The notes: a model not told the origin generated them from the sequence alone. Positions 14,434-21,530 are shown, counted from the first letter of the stretch. The stretch is DNA of 24,202 nucleotides from JBQTHP01 sp052389755 (GCA_052389755.1 JBQTHP010000159.1:1-24202), one strand, 5' to 3'. Translations and numbers: made by a program.

Positions 14434-15006
14434 ATGCCCGCGCACAGATTTCTCCCGATTGCTTTCCTCTTCGCTTTCGCCCCGGTCATGGTTGCGCATG
14501 CGGCCCCGACGCAAGAAAGCCAGGCGAAGCGCGATGGCCAGCACGATTTCGATTTCCAGATCGGGACCTGGAGGACGCACCTGAAGCGTCTGAAGAATCC
14601 ATTGAGCGGGTCGAGCACGTGGATCGAGTACGAAGGAACGACCGTCGTCCGCAAGGTGTGGGATGGCCGCGCCAACCTCGTGGAGCTCGATGTCAAGGGT
14701 CCCGCCGGGCACATCGAAGCGCTGTCTCTGCGCCTGTACGACCCGGAGAGCCGCCAGTGGAGTCTCAATTTCGCGAACAGCAGGACCGGGACGCTGAGTC
14801 CGCCATCGATCGGAGCGTTCAGGAACGGACGCGGTGAGTTCTACAGTCGCGAAACTCTCGATGGGCGATCCATTCTCGTGCGCTTCGTCATCTCCGACAT
14901 CACGCCGACCAGTTGCCGTTTCGAACAGGCGTTCTCGGCCGATGACGGCAAGACCTGGGAAGTGAACTGGATAGCTACCGACACGCGCATCGAACCGTCG
15001 GCTTAG
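14434..15006 (+). CDS. Secreted DUF1579-like protein
   Basis: A 190-residue exported protein. The signal peptide MPAHRFLPIAFLFAFAPVMV ends at AHA-A near residue 23. The mature part opens with QHDFDFQIGTWRTHLKRL, the F-L/I-G-W pattern of DUF1579 and nitrobindin-like lipocalin barrels. It continues with strands TWIEYEGTTVVRKVWDG, LSLRLYDPESRQWSL and the RFEQAFSADDGKTWEVNW closing hairpin. The family's ligand is not known; a small hydrophobic or heme-like ligand is possible from the fold. AAAGGA sits 8 bases before the ATG, which settles the start. Its TAG overlaps the stop of the convergent DUF899 gene by 4 bases. Confidence 0.78.
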   Translation: MPAHRFLPIAFLFAFAPVMVAHAAPTQESQAKRDGQHDFDFQIGTWRTHLKRLKNPLSGSSTWIEYEGTTVVRKVWDGRANLVELDVKGPAGHIEALSLRLYDPESRQWSLNFANSRTGTLSPPSIGAFRNGRGEFYSRETLDGRSILVRFVISDITPTSCRFEQAFSADDGKTWEVNWIATDTRIEPSA

Positions 15007-15764
15007 CGCTTGCCGTACTCGTCGCGGCGGCGAAACCAGAGGCCCGTCTCGTTGCGTCCGCGCGGCGCCCGATCGAGCCACTGGTACATGCCCCAGAGAC
15101 CGTCCACTCCGCGCGCAAAGGCGGAATAGGTGTGATAGACGACGCCGTCCTCGAGCACGAACGCGCTCATGCCCGGCCGCTCGCGGGTGTACGTGGCCAC
15201 GTCCGTTCCGCTCATGGTCGCGAACAGGGCAGCTCCCTCGCCGAAGTCTTCCTGGGCGAACGGCTTCTCGCGCGCGTAGTTGTATTCGATGCCTCCCTTG
15301 CGCTGTTGCTCCTCGCTGATCCAGACGTTGAAGTCGCCGTTGAAGTCGCTGCCGAGCGAGGATGCCCAGGGAAACGTCCAACCCATGCGCCGCTTGTACG
15401 CCTGTAACTTCGCAAGCGGTGCCCGGGACACCGCCCACAGCATGACGTCGTGATTGGCCAGGTGGACCGCGAAGCCGTTGAACCCGTCGGCGATCGCGGA
15501 GCAGGCCGGACAGCCCGCCGTGTAGTCCGGCCCGAACATGAAGTGATAGACGAGAAGCTGCGAGCGCCCGCGGAAGAGGTCTGACAGCGAGCCGCTCCCC
15601 TCGTCAGTGTCGAACTGATATTTCTTGTCGATGCGCACCCACGGCAGCGCCTGCCGCCGCTTGGCCAGCTCGTCGCCGCGCCGCGTGTGCTCCTTCTCCG
15701 CCTTGAGCAGCTCGAGCCGTGCTGCGAGCCACTCCTTACGTGTCCCGGTCGTGTGCTTGGTCAT
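15003..15764 (-). CDS. DUF899 thioredoxin-like protein, copy 2
   Basis: A 253-residue paralogue of the protein at 8734-9519, with the same CxxC motif (CPACSAIADGFNG, Cys85 and Cys88), the same YHFMFGPDYT and the same GMYQWLDRAPRGRNET near the end. The first 50 residues of the two copies differ at eight positions, and the main difference in length is a shorter variable region around residues 165-190. The reaction is unknown. Its ATG overlaps the stop of the alpha/beta hydrolase gene (ATGA), so the two are translationally coupled. Here the partner is a hydrolase, while copy 1 is coupled to a DUF2182 membrane protein. Length and motifs are normal, so I expect it to be functional. Confidence 0.88.
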   Translation of the reverse strand: MTKHTTGTRKEWLAARLELLKAEKEHTRRGDELAKRRQALPWVRIDKKYQFDTDEGSGSLSDLFRGRSQLLVYHFMFGPDYTAGCPACSAIADGFNGFAVHLANHDVMLWAVSRAPLAKLQAYKRRMGWTFPWASSLGSDFNGDFNVWISEEQQRKGGIEYNYAREKPFAQEDFGEGAALFATMSGTDVATYTRERPGMSAFVLEDGVVYHTYSAFARGVDGLWGMYQWLDRAPRGRNETGLWFRRRDEYGKR

Positions 15765-16468
15765 GGCCGTTTCCTTTGATTCAGCTCAAGACGATAGTGC
15801 TCGAGACGTGCAACGAGTTCCTTGGGGCGCGCCAGCGCCGGGAGATGCCCGCCATCCATCTCGTCCGGCGTGATACCGAGCCGCTCCTTCACGACGCGAC
15901 GCATGAAGTCGGCGGGGAAGAAGCGATCCTGGCGACAGAGGAGAAAACGAGTCGGCACCGAAGGCCACGCCGCGAGCGGCCAGGGATCTTCCAAGGGCTT
16001 GCCGGACTGCGCACGCTCTCCTCTCTTCATCGCCTCCGAAACCACCTCGCGCGGAACATCGTGAAAGAAGTCGGCCATGACGTCGAAGGATGCGTCGTCG
16101 GGCCGTCCCTCGCGGCGGTTCTGCGCGCGCTTGGCTTCCGTGTAACCCGTATTCGTCCACCAATCGTCACCCGACTCGCCGGGCAGCGGAACCATGGCCG
16201 CGAGCATCACCAACAGATCGACCGGCACCCGCTCACACACGAGTGGCGCGGTGAACCCGGCCAGCGACTGGGCCACGAGGACCAGGTCGCGACGATCACC
16301 GATCACGTCCACGACCGCATCGGCGTACTCGGGGAAGCCTGCCGAGTCGTCGTCGCACGGCAAGTCCGGCGCGATCACCGCGTGGCCCCAGGCGCGAAGC
16401 TCAGGAATCACGCGGTGCCAGTACCACGAGTCCGAAGCCGCTCCGTGGATCAATACATACGTAGCCAT
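15761..16468 (-). CDS. Alpha/beta-fold hydrolase
   Basis: A 235-residue soluble serine hydrolase of the alpha/beta fold. The oxyanion-hole strand VLIHGAASDSWYWHRV starts the protein. The nucleophile elbow is VAQSLAGF with Ser68; the first Gly of G-x-S-x-G is Ala, which is tolerated in this group. The acid is Asp181 in CRQDRFFP and the base His208 in DGGHLPALARP, so the triad is complete. The fold resembles the small esterase group of plant methylesterase/hydroxynitrile lyase type; the substrate is unknown. The ATG at 16468 starts the first strand; the much longer open frame to 16924 overlaps the DoxX gene and is Arg/Gly-rich shadow. It is coupled to the DUF899 gene by a 4-base ATGA overlap. 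Confidence 0.87.
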   Translation of the reverse strand: MATYVLIHGAASDSWYWHRVIPELRAWGHAVIAPDLPCDDDSAGFPEYADAVVDVIGDRRDLVLVAQSLAGFTAPLVCERVPVDLLVMLAAMVPLPGESGDDWWTNTGYTEAKRAQNRREGRPDDASFDVMADFFHDVPREVVSEAMKRGERAQSGKPLEDPWPLAAWPSVPTRFLLCRQDRFFPADFMRRVVKERLGITPDEMDGGHLPALARPKELVARLEHYRLELNQRKRP

Positions 16469-16560
16469 CCAGGAGTATGACGAATCGACCTCGTCAGTTC
16501 CGACACTCCAGGGACTGATCGACCGCCGGGGGAACGCACTGACCGCGCGACGGCGGGGCG

Positions 16561-16938
16561 TCAGGCCGGCGGCCTGAGCGCGTATCGCCCGTAGGCCACG
16601 AAGGCCGCCAGCAGCCCCATCACGACGGCCCAGACCATCGGGTTGGTAACGCCCAGTTGAAGCGAATACCGGGCGTACAGCCCGGCGAGGGCCAGGGTTT
16701 CCAGCGCGAGCGCGGCGGCGGCGAGCGGAGTCAGGACCGGCATCCACTTCGCGGCGGCCGGGACGACCAGCAGGACCGCGCCCAACATCTCGAGCACGCC
16801 GAGCGTGCCCCATCCGCCGCGCGAGAGCGCGCCCGGCAGATGGTTCGCGAGCTCGTCGAACATGAACACTTTGTATGCGCCCCCCGCGAGGTAGAGCACG
16901 GCGAGCGCGACCTGGAGGACCCACAAGAGGACGTTCAT
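16561..16938 (-). CDS. DoxX-like small membrane protein
   Basis: A 125-residue inner-membrane protein with four predicted helices. The start MNVLLWVLQVALAVLYLAGG followed by AYKVF is the DoxX family signature. GTLGVLEMLGAVLLVVPA carries the conserved Glu in helix 2, and the last two helices follow (LTPLAAAALALETLALAGLY, PMVWAVVMGLLAAFVAYGRY). DoxX-like proteins are linked to respiratory or redox membrane functions, but the exact role is not known. ATG 16938 is chosen because it begins helix 1; the open frame extends to 17142 without family similarity. It lies 92 bases upstream of the hydrolase gene on the same strand and may be co-transcribed with it. Confidence 0.83.
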   Translation of the reverse strand: MNVLLWVLQVALAVLYLAGGAYKVFMFDELANHLPGALSRGGWGTLGVLEMLGAVLLVVPAAAKWMPVLTPLAAAALALETLALAGLYARYSLQLGVTNPMVWAVVMGLLAAFVAYGRYALRPPA

Positions 16939-17066
16939 CCGTCGGATCTGTCGAGCGGCTCTGACATGCCCCAAAGGTTCGCCGAGAACCTCGGGCAGAT
17001 CAAGAGCAGAGACGAGCGCCGTGTTCACGGCAGCCCTAACGTCGGGCGCGGCTGTGCAGCGCGCCG

Positions 17067-17091
17067 AAAAAAAAGCTGACGAACGATCAGC
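17067..17091 (-). terminator. Intrinsic terminator overlapping the DUF2442 stop codon
   Basis: On the minus strand GCTGA and TCAGC pair around a 7-base loop (one further G-T pair possible), directly followed by eight T residues. The stem begins inside the last codons of the DUF2442 gene, whose stop is at 17087-17089. This is a textbook short rho-independent terminator. Confidence 0.75.
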
Positions 17092-17404
17092 GGGGTCGCT
17101 TACGTGTCGGTGATGCGAGCCGCCCTGAAGGCGACGATCCACGGCGCGGTGACTGCCCGGCCAGCAGACCCTCTACGCTCAGATCTTCGTCGAGCTCGGG
17201 CCAACTGATGCCCTCGCCTGCGCCGACGAGACGCCAGCGCCGGCGCTGCGCAGCGCTCGCCGCTGCCAGTCGAGGAAACCACACGATAGGCGCAGCGATC
17301 GTGCGATCGTCGGAAAGCGTGACGATCAGCTCATCCTCTGTGGCCGATACGTGCGTGGCGAGTGCCGCCATGAATGTCGATTCAGCTCTGGCCGAAGTGG
17401 TCAT
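17087..17404 (-). CDS. DUF2442 domain protein (module 2)
   Basis: A 105-residue protein with a clear DUF2442 core: HVSATEDELIVTLSDDRTIA, then APIVWFPRLAAASAAQRRRW, RLVGAGEGISWPELDEDLSV and EGLLAG. This subfamily differs from the module 1 protein (2695-2970) and is the type usually paired with a PPHVHV-type DUF4160. The tail after EGLLAGQ is Arg/Ser-rich and longer than usual. ATG 17404 overlaps the end of the DUF4160 frame by 23 bases; ATG 17371 (MAALATHVSA) is an equally good alternative and starts nearer to the domain. The role is not established; an antitoxin-like function is suspected from pairing only. An intrinsic terminator overlaps the stop. Confidence 0.82.
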   Translation of the reverse strand: MTTSARAESTFMAALATHVSATEDELIVTLSDDRTIAAPIVWFPRLAAASAAQRRRWRLVGAGEGISWPELDEDLSVEGLLAGQSPRRGSSPSGRLASPTRKRPR

Positions 17405-17634
17405 GCCACGCCTGCAGGAAGATCGTCCGGTGCTCAGCTACGAGCCGATGAAGCCGCACGAAGCTCGTGCGGGCGCAGTCGACGCGAGCGTACCAAACGC
17501 ACCGGGCTGAGCCAAAACTTCGCTGTTTTCCCGGTCGCGGATGCAAGGCTCTCGACGTGAACGTGAGGCGGCTCGTGGCCCTCGTTGCTGTAGAAAAAGA
17601 AGCGCCAGGCTCCCTTCCGTAGGACGAGGGGCAT
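17382..17634 (-). pseudogene. DUF4160 protein (module 2), frameshifted
   Basis: The minus strand encodes a full-length DUF4160 protein in two frames. From ATG 17634 it reads MPLVLRKGAWRFFFYSNEGH, then EPPHVHVE with the family histidines, and AKFWLSPVRLV through HELR. Near 17455-17460 the similarity jumps to another frame, continuing RLHRLVAEHRTIFLQAWHDH and FGQS to a TGA at 17382. One extra base (or two missing) explains it. Without programmed frameshifting the product would end at 17434 with an unrelated AASSARS tail, losing the C-terminal helix. I see no slippery heptamer, so a mutation is more likely than recoding. A sequencing error cannot be excluded. Confidence 0.78.
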
Positions 17635-17664
17635 ACCGCTTGAGCCTGCCAGCGGTTCCGCGAT

Positions 17665-17838
17665 ATGCGAACTCGTGACGCGCGGCGCGCGTTCCTCGAT
17701 GCGGGTTTCGTCCTCGAAGCAGAAAGCGATCTGCTGCGGAACGCGGAAGACGATCGAACGAAGCCGTTCTTCGCGCCGGAGATGAAGGGCAAAACGACCG
17801 ATCGATTCGTGTTGCGATTCCGTAAGCCGAGAGCGTGA
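17665..17838 (+). pseudogene. C-terminal remnant of a COG4798-type class I methyltransferase
   Basis: On the + strand, 57 codons read ARRAFLDAGFVLEAESDLLR, then NAEDDRTKPFFAPEMKGKT and TDRFVLRFRKP before a TGA. This is the conserved end of the predicted SAM-dependent methyltransferase family of COG4798. The SAM-binding Rossmann core is absent upstream, where the frame closes at a stop at 17641 and the DUF4160 start lies on the other strand. It is a gene tail left behind by the insertion or rearrangement that brought in the neighbouring modules. Confidence 0.68.
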
Positions 17839-17891
17839 GCAGGGCTCGCCCGGCCAGATCGCGCGAAGCGGCCCGGCGCAAGCACCAGGAC

Positions 17892-18344
17892 TCACGGAGA
17901 GGCTTTGATCAATTCCGGGTGATTCGCTCGCAGCCACGCTTCGACATCACGCCGCAAGGTGTTCGCTGCATCGATGCACTGCTCGACGCTGCTCGAATCG
18001 ATATCTCGGCCAAGATAGTCCGCGAGGTTGCGCTTGCGACGTAAGACATCGAGCACCGCGAGCCGCTCGGGTCGTATACCCATCGTCGTTGGGAGCACCT
18101 GGATCACGGTCGCATGATGCCCGGGTCGATTGGTATCGGGCCGGTAGCCGTTGGCCATCAACGCAACGAGCGCACACTGCATGATGGCCCTGTACGCCGC
18201 ATCGAAACGTGTCTCGGGGCTGATCGCCTCGACGCGGGCATCCGCCAGACTGCGGCGCGCTGCAGCCAGCAGGTCGCCTATCTCCTTCGCGTCAGGCTCG
18301 TGTGCCTTTAGCTGACCGATCTTGAGCAAGTTTGCCAAGGTCAT
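17892..18344 (-). CDS. HEPN-like protein paired with an MNT nucleotidyltransferase
   Basis: A 150-residue, all-helical protein with the layout of HEPN proteins: LLAAARRSLADARVEA, RFDAAYRAIMQCALVALMAN, then GYRPDTNRPGHHATVIQVLP and LDVLRRKRNLADYLG. HEPN proteins in MNT pairs are usually RNA-cleaving toxins with an Rx4-6H motif. Here the expected site reads RRKRNLADY: Arg103 and Arg105 are present, but Ala108 or Tyr110 stands where His is expected. GHH at residues 75-77 is conserved-looking and could substitute. ATG 18344 lies inside the upstream MNT gene (53-base overlap), so expression is coupled. It could be a toxin, an inactive regulator partner or a substrate of the MNT enzyme. Confidence 0.72.
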   Translation of the reverse strand: MTLANLLKIGQLKAHEPDAKEIGDLLAAARRSLADARVEAISPETRFDAAYRAIMQCALVALMANGYRPDTNRPGHHATVIQVLPTTMGIRPERLAVLDVLRRKRNLADYLGRDIDSSSVEQCIDAANTLRRDVEAWLRANHPELIKASP

Positions 18345-18927
18345 CTTCGGTACCGATGACGAAAAGCTTGGGTTCTCGCAGCACTCGGGTGACGAAACGA
18401 TCGCCCCCGTCGCGCTTCCCGCTGAAATCGACAAGCGTCATCACCACCGGGTTTACTTCTCGCCCCAGTTGAGCCTGAAGCGGCAGCAATGCCGCGACGA
18501 CTCGCTGAAAGGACGACTTGCCGATCACCATCACGTCGATATCGCTCGTTCCGTGCTCCTCGCCTTTAGCTACGGACCCGAACACGAAGGCGATCTGCAC
18601 GGCGGAACCGAGTTGTTTCAGCGCCTCCCGCAGCACGTCGACGAGCCCTGACGTCTTGCGGAGAATTCCAGCGAGCTCCGGATAAATCGGAGAGCTCCGG
18701 TTGGCCCTGTATCGCACCTGATTGCCGGCCGGCTCGCGCTCCAACAGCTCGCCCTCCGCGAGGGTCTTCAGTTCACGGTGGAGCGAACCGGCAGGAATCC
18801 GCGTCAGCCGGGCAATCTCCCGAACGTGGAACTGCTCTTCGGGGCGCAACAACAGCAGGCCGAGAATACGGCGCCGGTAGTCGCTCAACAGCAGCTCTAT
18901 CGAGCGGGTTCGTGTCGTTTTGGGCAT
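18292..18927 (-). CDS. HTH-MNT nucleotidyltransferase, probable antitoxin and autoregulator
   Basis: A 211-residue fusion. Residues 10-75 form a winged helix (RRRILGLLLLRPEEQFHVRE, IARLTRIPAGSLHRELKTLA). Residues 110-195 form a minimal nucleotidyltransferase domain with GSVAKGEEHGTSDID: Gly117-Ser118, then ten residues, Asp129-x-Asp131, exactly the GSx10DxD motif of MNT antitoxins that AMPylate their HEPN partners. The third acid may be Asp167 in TLVDFSG. I infer that it modifies the adjacent HEPN protein and represses its own promoter through the HTH. ATG 18927 is chosen; a TTG at 18942 would lie inside the palindrome. No clear SD is present, so a short or leaderless transcript is possible. 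It overlaps the HEPN gene by 53 bases. Confidence 0.83.
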   Translation of the reverse strand: MPKTTRTRSIELLLSDYRRRILGLLLLRPEEQFHVREIARLTRIPAGSLHRELKTLAEGELLEREPAGNQVRYRANRSSPIYPELAGILRKTSGLVDVLREALKQLGSAVQIAFVFGSVAKGEEHGTSDIDVMVIGKSSFQRVVAALLPLQAQLGREVNPVVMTLVDFSGKRDGGDRFVTRVLREPKLFVIGTEDDLGKLAQDRSAKGTRA

Positions 18928-18934
18928 CCGAGGT

Positions 18935-18972
18935 GTTCTCAAATACGCTACGATCGTAGCTCATGTGAGAAC
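18935..18972. promoter_or_regulatory. 38-bp symmetrical palindrome, probable operator of the HTH-MNT/HEPN operon
   Basis: A perfect 12-bp palindrome CTACGATCGTAG (18948-18959) is flanked at equal 6-base distances by outer arms GTTCTCA (18935-18941) and TGAGAAC (18966-18972). All parts share one centre at 18953.5. It ends 7 bases before the ATG of the HTH-MNT gene. The symmetry fits a site for a dimer or tetramer of the winged-helix protein. Confidence 0.7.
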
Positions 18973-19101
18973 GCATGCCCATAAGCGCAGGCCCGCCCCC
19001 GGGAACCTTCACGCCGCCGCTCGATCGATCGAATGGCCGGTGCCGTGGAAGGACTCGCGCCCGCGAGATCCCGATTTCGTGAGCCCGACCGAGCTCGCGT
19101 T

Positions 19102-20058
19102 CTACGCGATCTGTCGCCCGAATCGCGCCACGGTCACACCCGGCCGAAGCTGCCGCAGAGAAGGCATCACCAGCACACAGTCGTCGTAGGGTGTCACGAC
19201 CGGAGTGCCGTCGTTCCATCCGACGACGGTGCCGGCCCTGGGGAAAGTCTCGAGCCCGACGAAGGAACCGGCGAAGCGAAAGCCGAGACTGCTTGCGACT
19301 ACGGCATCCGTCACCTGTATCACGCGTGGTGGCGTGACGCGGGGCTGGAGCCAGCCTCGCGGAAAGTCCTCCTGCTGCAGCACGCCGGCCAGCATGAGGA
19401 AGCGCGCCGTACAGTCGCGGGCAACTACGACGGCTCGCGCCTCCCAATGCTGGCCGCATTCGACCAGCAGCGCGTTCTTCGGGCTCGACGGGTCACCGAA
19501 GCTTTCGTAATCACGCATCCGCCGGCCCTCCGAGTGCCCGACATCGCTGATGATCGTCGGCGGGACTGCCAACTCGCGCGCCCATGCGATGCCCTTCTCG
19601 AGCGGCCCGGACAAGAGCAGCGGCGCGCTGCGCTCATGCATCGAGTGCAGATCGAGCAGCAGATCCGCGGCATCGATCACGGGCCGCAGCTCCCGTGCAC
19701 GCCGCAGCTCGATCGAAGTGCGCGTCGCGTCTTCCAGGATCGTCGGACTCCAGACGCGGTTGAAGTCCTGATCGATGAAGCGCGAGGCATCCGGACTTTG
19801 CCGGTCGAATCGGTGAAATGCCGCGACGTTCGCGAACGACAGGGTCAGCGTTCCGCGCCGGGGGCGCACGCCCAGATCCAGCAGCTCCTTGAGGACGATG
19901 GCGCCGCAGTACTCGTTGCCGTGCGTGAGCGCATTGACCAGTACGTGCGGTCCCGCTCGATCGCTCTGGAAGCTGTGCACGTACGGCACGCCTGCGTTGC
20001 CCTCTGCGTGGGTGCGCAGATCCGGAAGATCAGTCTCGATGGGATACACCGCGTTCAC
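19102..20058 (-). CDS. AstE/AspA-family zinc deacylase (M14-like)
   Basis: A protein of about 318 residues of the succinylglutamate desuccinylase/aspartoacylase family, zinc enzymes that release an acyl group from an N-acyl amino acid. Zinc ligands are His46 and Glu49 in THGNEYCGA and His138 in LLLDLHSMH; Glu200 in LLVECGQHWE is the likely general base. IDQDFNRVW carries the family's substrate-carboxylate DxNR box. The substrate is unknown; neighbours suggest an N-acyl omega- or diamino acid. I choose GTG 20058, which overlaps the upstream stop as GTGA and matches the usual N-terminus (YPIE...DLR); GTG 20088 is the long alternative. It is the last gene of the four-gene operon. Confidence 0.82.
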   Translation of the reverse strand: MNAVYPIETDLPDLRTHAEGNAGVPYVHSFQSDRAGPHVLVNALTHGNEYCGAIVLKELLDLGVRPRRGTLTLSFANVAAFHRFDRQSPDASRFIDQDFNRVWSPTILEDATRTSIELRRARELRPVIDAADLLLDLHSMHERSAPLLLSGPLEKGIAWARELAVPPTIISDVGHSEGRRMRDYESFGDPSSPKNALLVECGQHWEARAVVVARDCTARFLMLAGVLQQEDFPRGWLQPRVTPPRVIQVTDAVVASSLGFRFAGSFVGLETFPRAGTVVGWNDGTPVVTPYDDCVLVMPSLRQLRPGVTVARFGRQIA

Positions 20059-21530
20059 GCGAGCTGCCCCTGGCACAGGTACTTGCACTGCATGTAGTCA
20101 TCGAGACCGTAACGCGAGCCCTCACGTCCGTAACCCGACTCCTTGATACCACCGAAGGGCGCGGCTTCGCTCGCGAACGCACCTTCGTTGATGCCGACGA
20201 TTCCTGCTTCGAGGGCGCTCGCCATTCGCCAGATGCGCGCCGGATCGGCTGTGTAGAAGTACGCGGCGAGCCCGTAAGGAGTGTCGTTCGCCGCCTGCAC
20301 GGCTTCTTCTTCGCTGGTGAAACGAAATACGGGGACCACCGGTCCGAACGTCTCTTCGCGGCTGAGGAGCATTTGCGCGGTCGCGTCGGCCAGAACCGTC
20401 GGCGCATAGTAATGGCCACCCGTCTCCGCGAGGACGCGCCTGCCGCCCGTGAGTACCCGTGCACCGTGCGCCAGTGCATCGCCGACGTGTCGCTCCACTT
20501 TCTCCAGCGCACGTGCGTTGATCAGCGGGCCGATCTGCACACCGCTCATCGTGGCCGGACCTACCTGCATGGCAGCGACCCGCGGAGTCAGCGCCGCGAG
20601 GAATCGCTCGTACGCACCGGCCTGCACGTAAACGCGGTTGGGACAGACGCAGGTCTGCCCTGCGTTTCGGAATTTGGCTTTCATCAGGCCTTCGACCGCA
20701 GCATCGATGTCGGCGTCGTCGAGCACGACGAAGGGCGCATTCCCACCGAGCTCGAGCGACAGACGCTTCAGCGTTCCCGCAGACTCGCGCGCCAGATGCT
20801 TGCCGACCGGCGTCGAGCCCGTGAAGGTAATCTTGCGGACGCGGCCGTCGGCCAGCCATTCATTCACGGTCTCGGGCGCGCGGGCACGGGAGGCCGTGAC
20901 GATGTTGGCGACACCGGGCGGGAGATCGGCTTCCTCGAGCAATCGAAAGAGAGCAAGCGAAGTCAGGGGCGTGTCTTCTGCCGGCTTCGCGACCACGGTG
21001 CATCCGGCGGCGAGCGCCGGCGCAATCTTCCGCGCGATCATCGCCATCGGGAAATTCCATGGCGTGATCGCGGCGACGACGCCCACGGGCTCTTTCACGA
21101 CGAACATGGCGCGGCCGGGCACAGTGGCCGGAATGATGTCGCCGTATGCGCGCACCGCCTCCTCTGCGAACCACTCGACGTACGAAGCGCCGTAGGCGAC
21201 CTCACCCGATGCCTCGGCGGGCGGCTTGCCCTGCTCGCGAGAGATGAGGCGCGCGAGATCCGCGGCGTGATGGACGATGAGCGCATGCCAGCGCTTGAGC
21301 AGCGCCGCCCGTTCGCGCGCGGTTCGTGCACGCCAGGCGCCGAACGCCGCATGCGCCGCGTCTGCCGCTTTGATTGCATCGACGCTGCCGCTGTCCGGCA
21401 CGGATGCGAACGGCTTGCCGGTGGCTGGATCGGTGACGTCGAAGCGCAGACCTCCAGCAGTGCCGCGCCACTCGCCGTCGATGAAGTTCGCGGAGCGCAG
21501 AAGATCGGAGCGGGCGAGCGTGAGCGACAT
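20055..21530 (-). CDS. gabD: NAD(P)-dependent succinate-semialdehyde dehydrogenase-type enzyme
   Basis: A 491-residue aldehyde dehydrogenase closest to the GabD group, oxidising succinate semialdehyde or a similar omega-semialdehyde acid. The full family layout is present: FIDGEW near residue 16, the cofactor segment ITPWNFPMAMIARK, VVAKPAEDTP, FTGSTPVGK, general base Glu260 in LSLELGGNAP, catalytic Cys294 in NAGQTCVCPNR with the second Cys296 typical of GabD, then EETFGPVVPVFRF and FGGIKESGYGREG. ATG 21530 starts the conserved domain; a frame to 21704 is extension into the spacer and upstream gene. It lies 40 bases after the TtuC-like gene and overlaps the deacylase GTG by 4 bases. Aspartate semialdehyde is another possible substrate. 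Confidence 0.87.
   Translation of the reverse strand: MSLTLARSDLLRSANFIDGEWRGTAGGLRFDVTDPATGKPFASVPDSGSVDAIKAADAAHAAFGAWRARTARERAALLKRWHALIVHHAADLARLISREQGKPPAEASGEVAYGASYVEWFAEEAVRAYGDIIPATVPGRAMFVVKEPVGVVAAITPWNFPMAMIARKIAPALAAGCTVVAKPAEDTPLTSLALFRLLEEADLPPGVANIVTASRARAPETVNEWLADGRVRKITFTGSTPVGKHLARESAGTLKRLSLELGGNAPFVVLDDADIDAAVEGLMKAKFRNAGQTCVCPNRVYVQAGAYERFLAALTPRVAAMQVGPATMSGVQIGPLINARALEKVERHVGDALAHGARVLTGGRRVLAETGGHYYAPTVLADATAQMLLSREETFGPVVPVFRFTSEEEAVQAANDTPYGLAAYFYTADPARIWRMASALEAGIVGINEGAFASEAAPFGGIKESGYGREGSRYGLDDYMQCKYLCQGQLA

Noticed and set aside
14110..15438. 442-codon open frame on the minus strand
   Set aside because: It crosses the GST, the DUF1579-like gene and DUF899 copy 2 in shifted frames and is Arg/Gly/His-rich, typical of shadow frames in high-GC DNA.
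16469..16924. N-terminal extension of the alpha/beta hydrolase frame
   Set aside because: The extension overlaps the DoxX gene and has Arg/Gly-rich shadow composition; the hydrolase fold begins at 16468.
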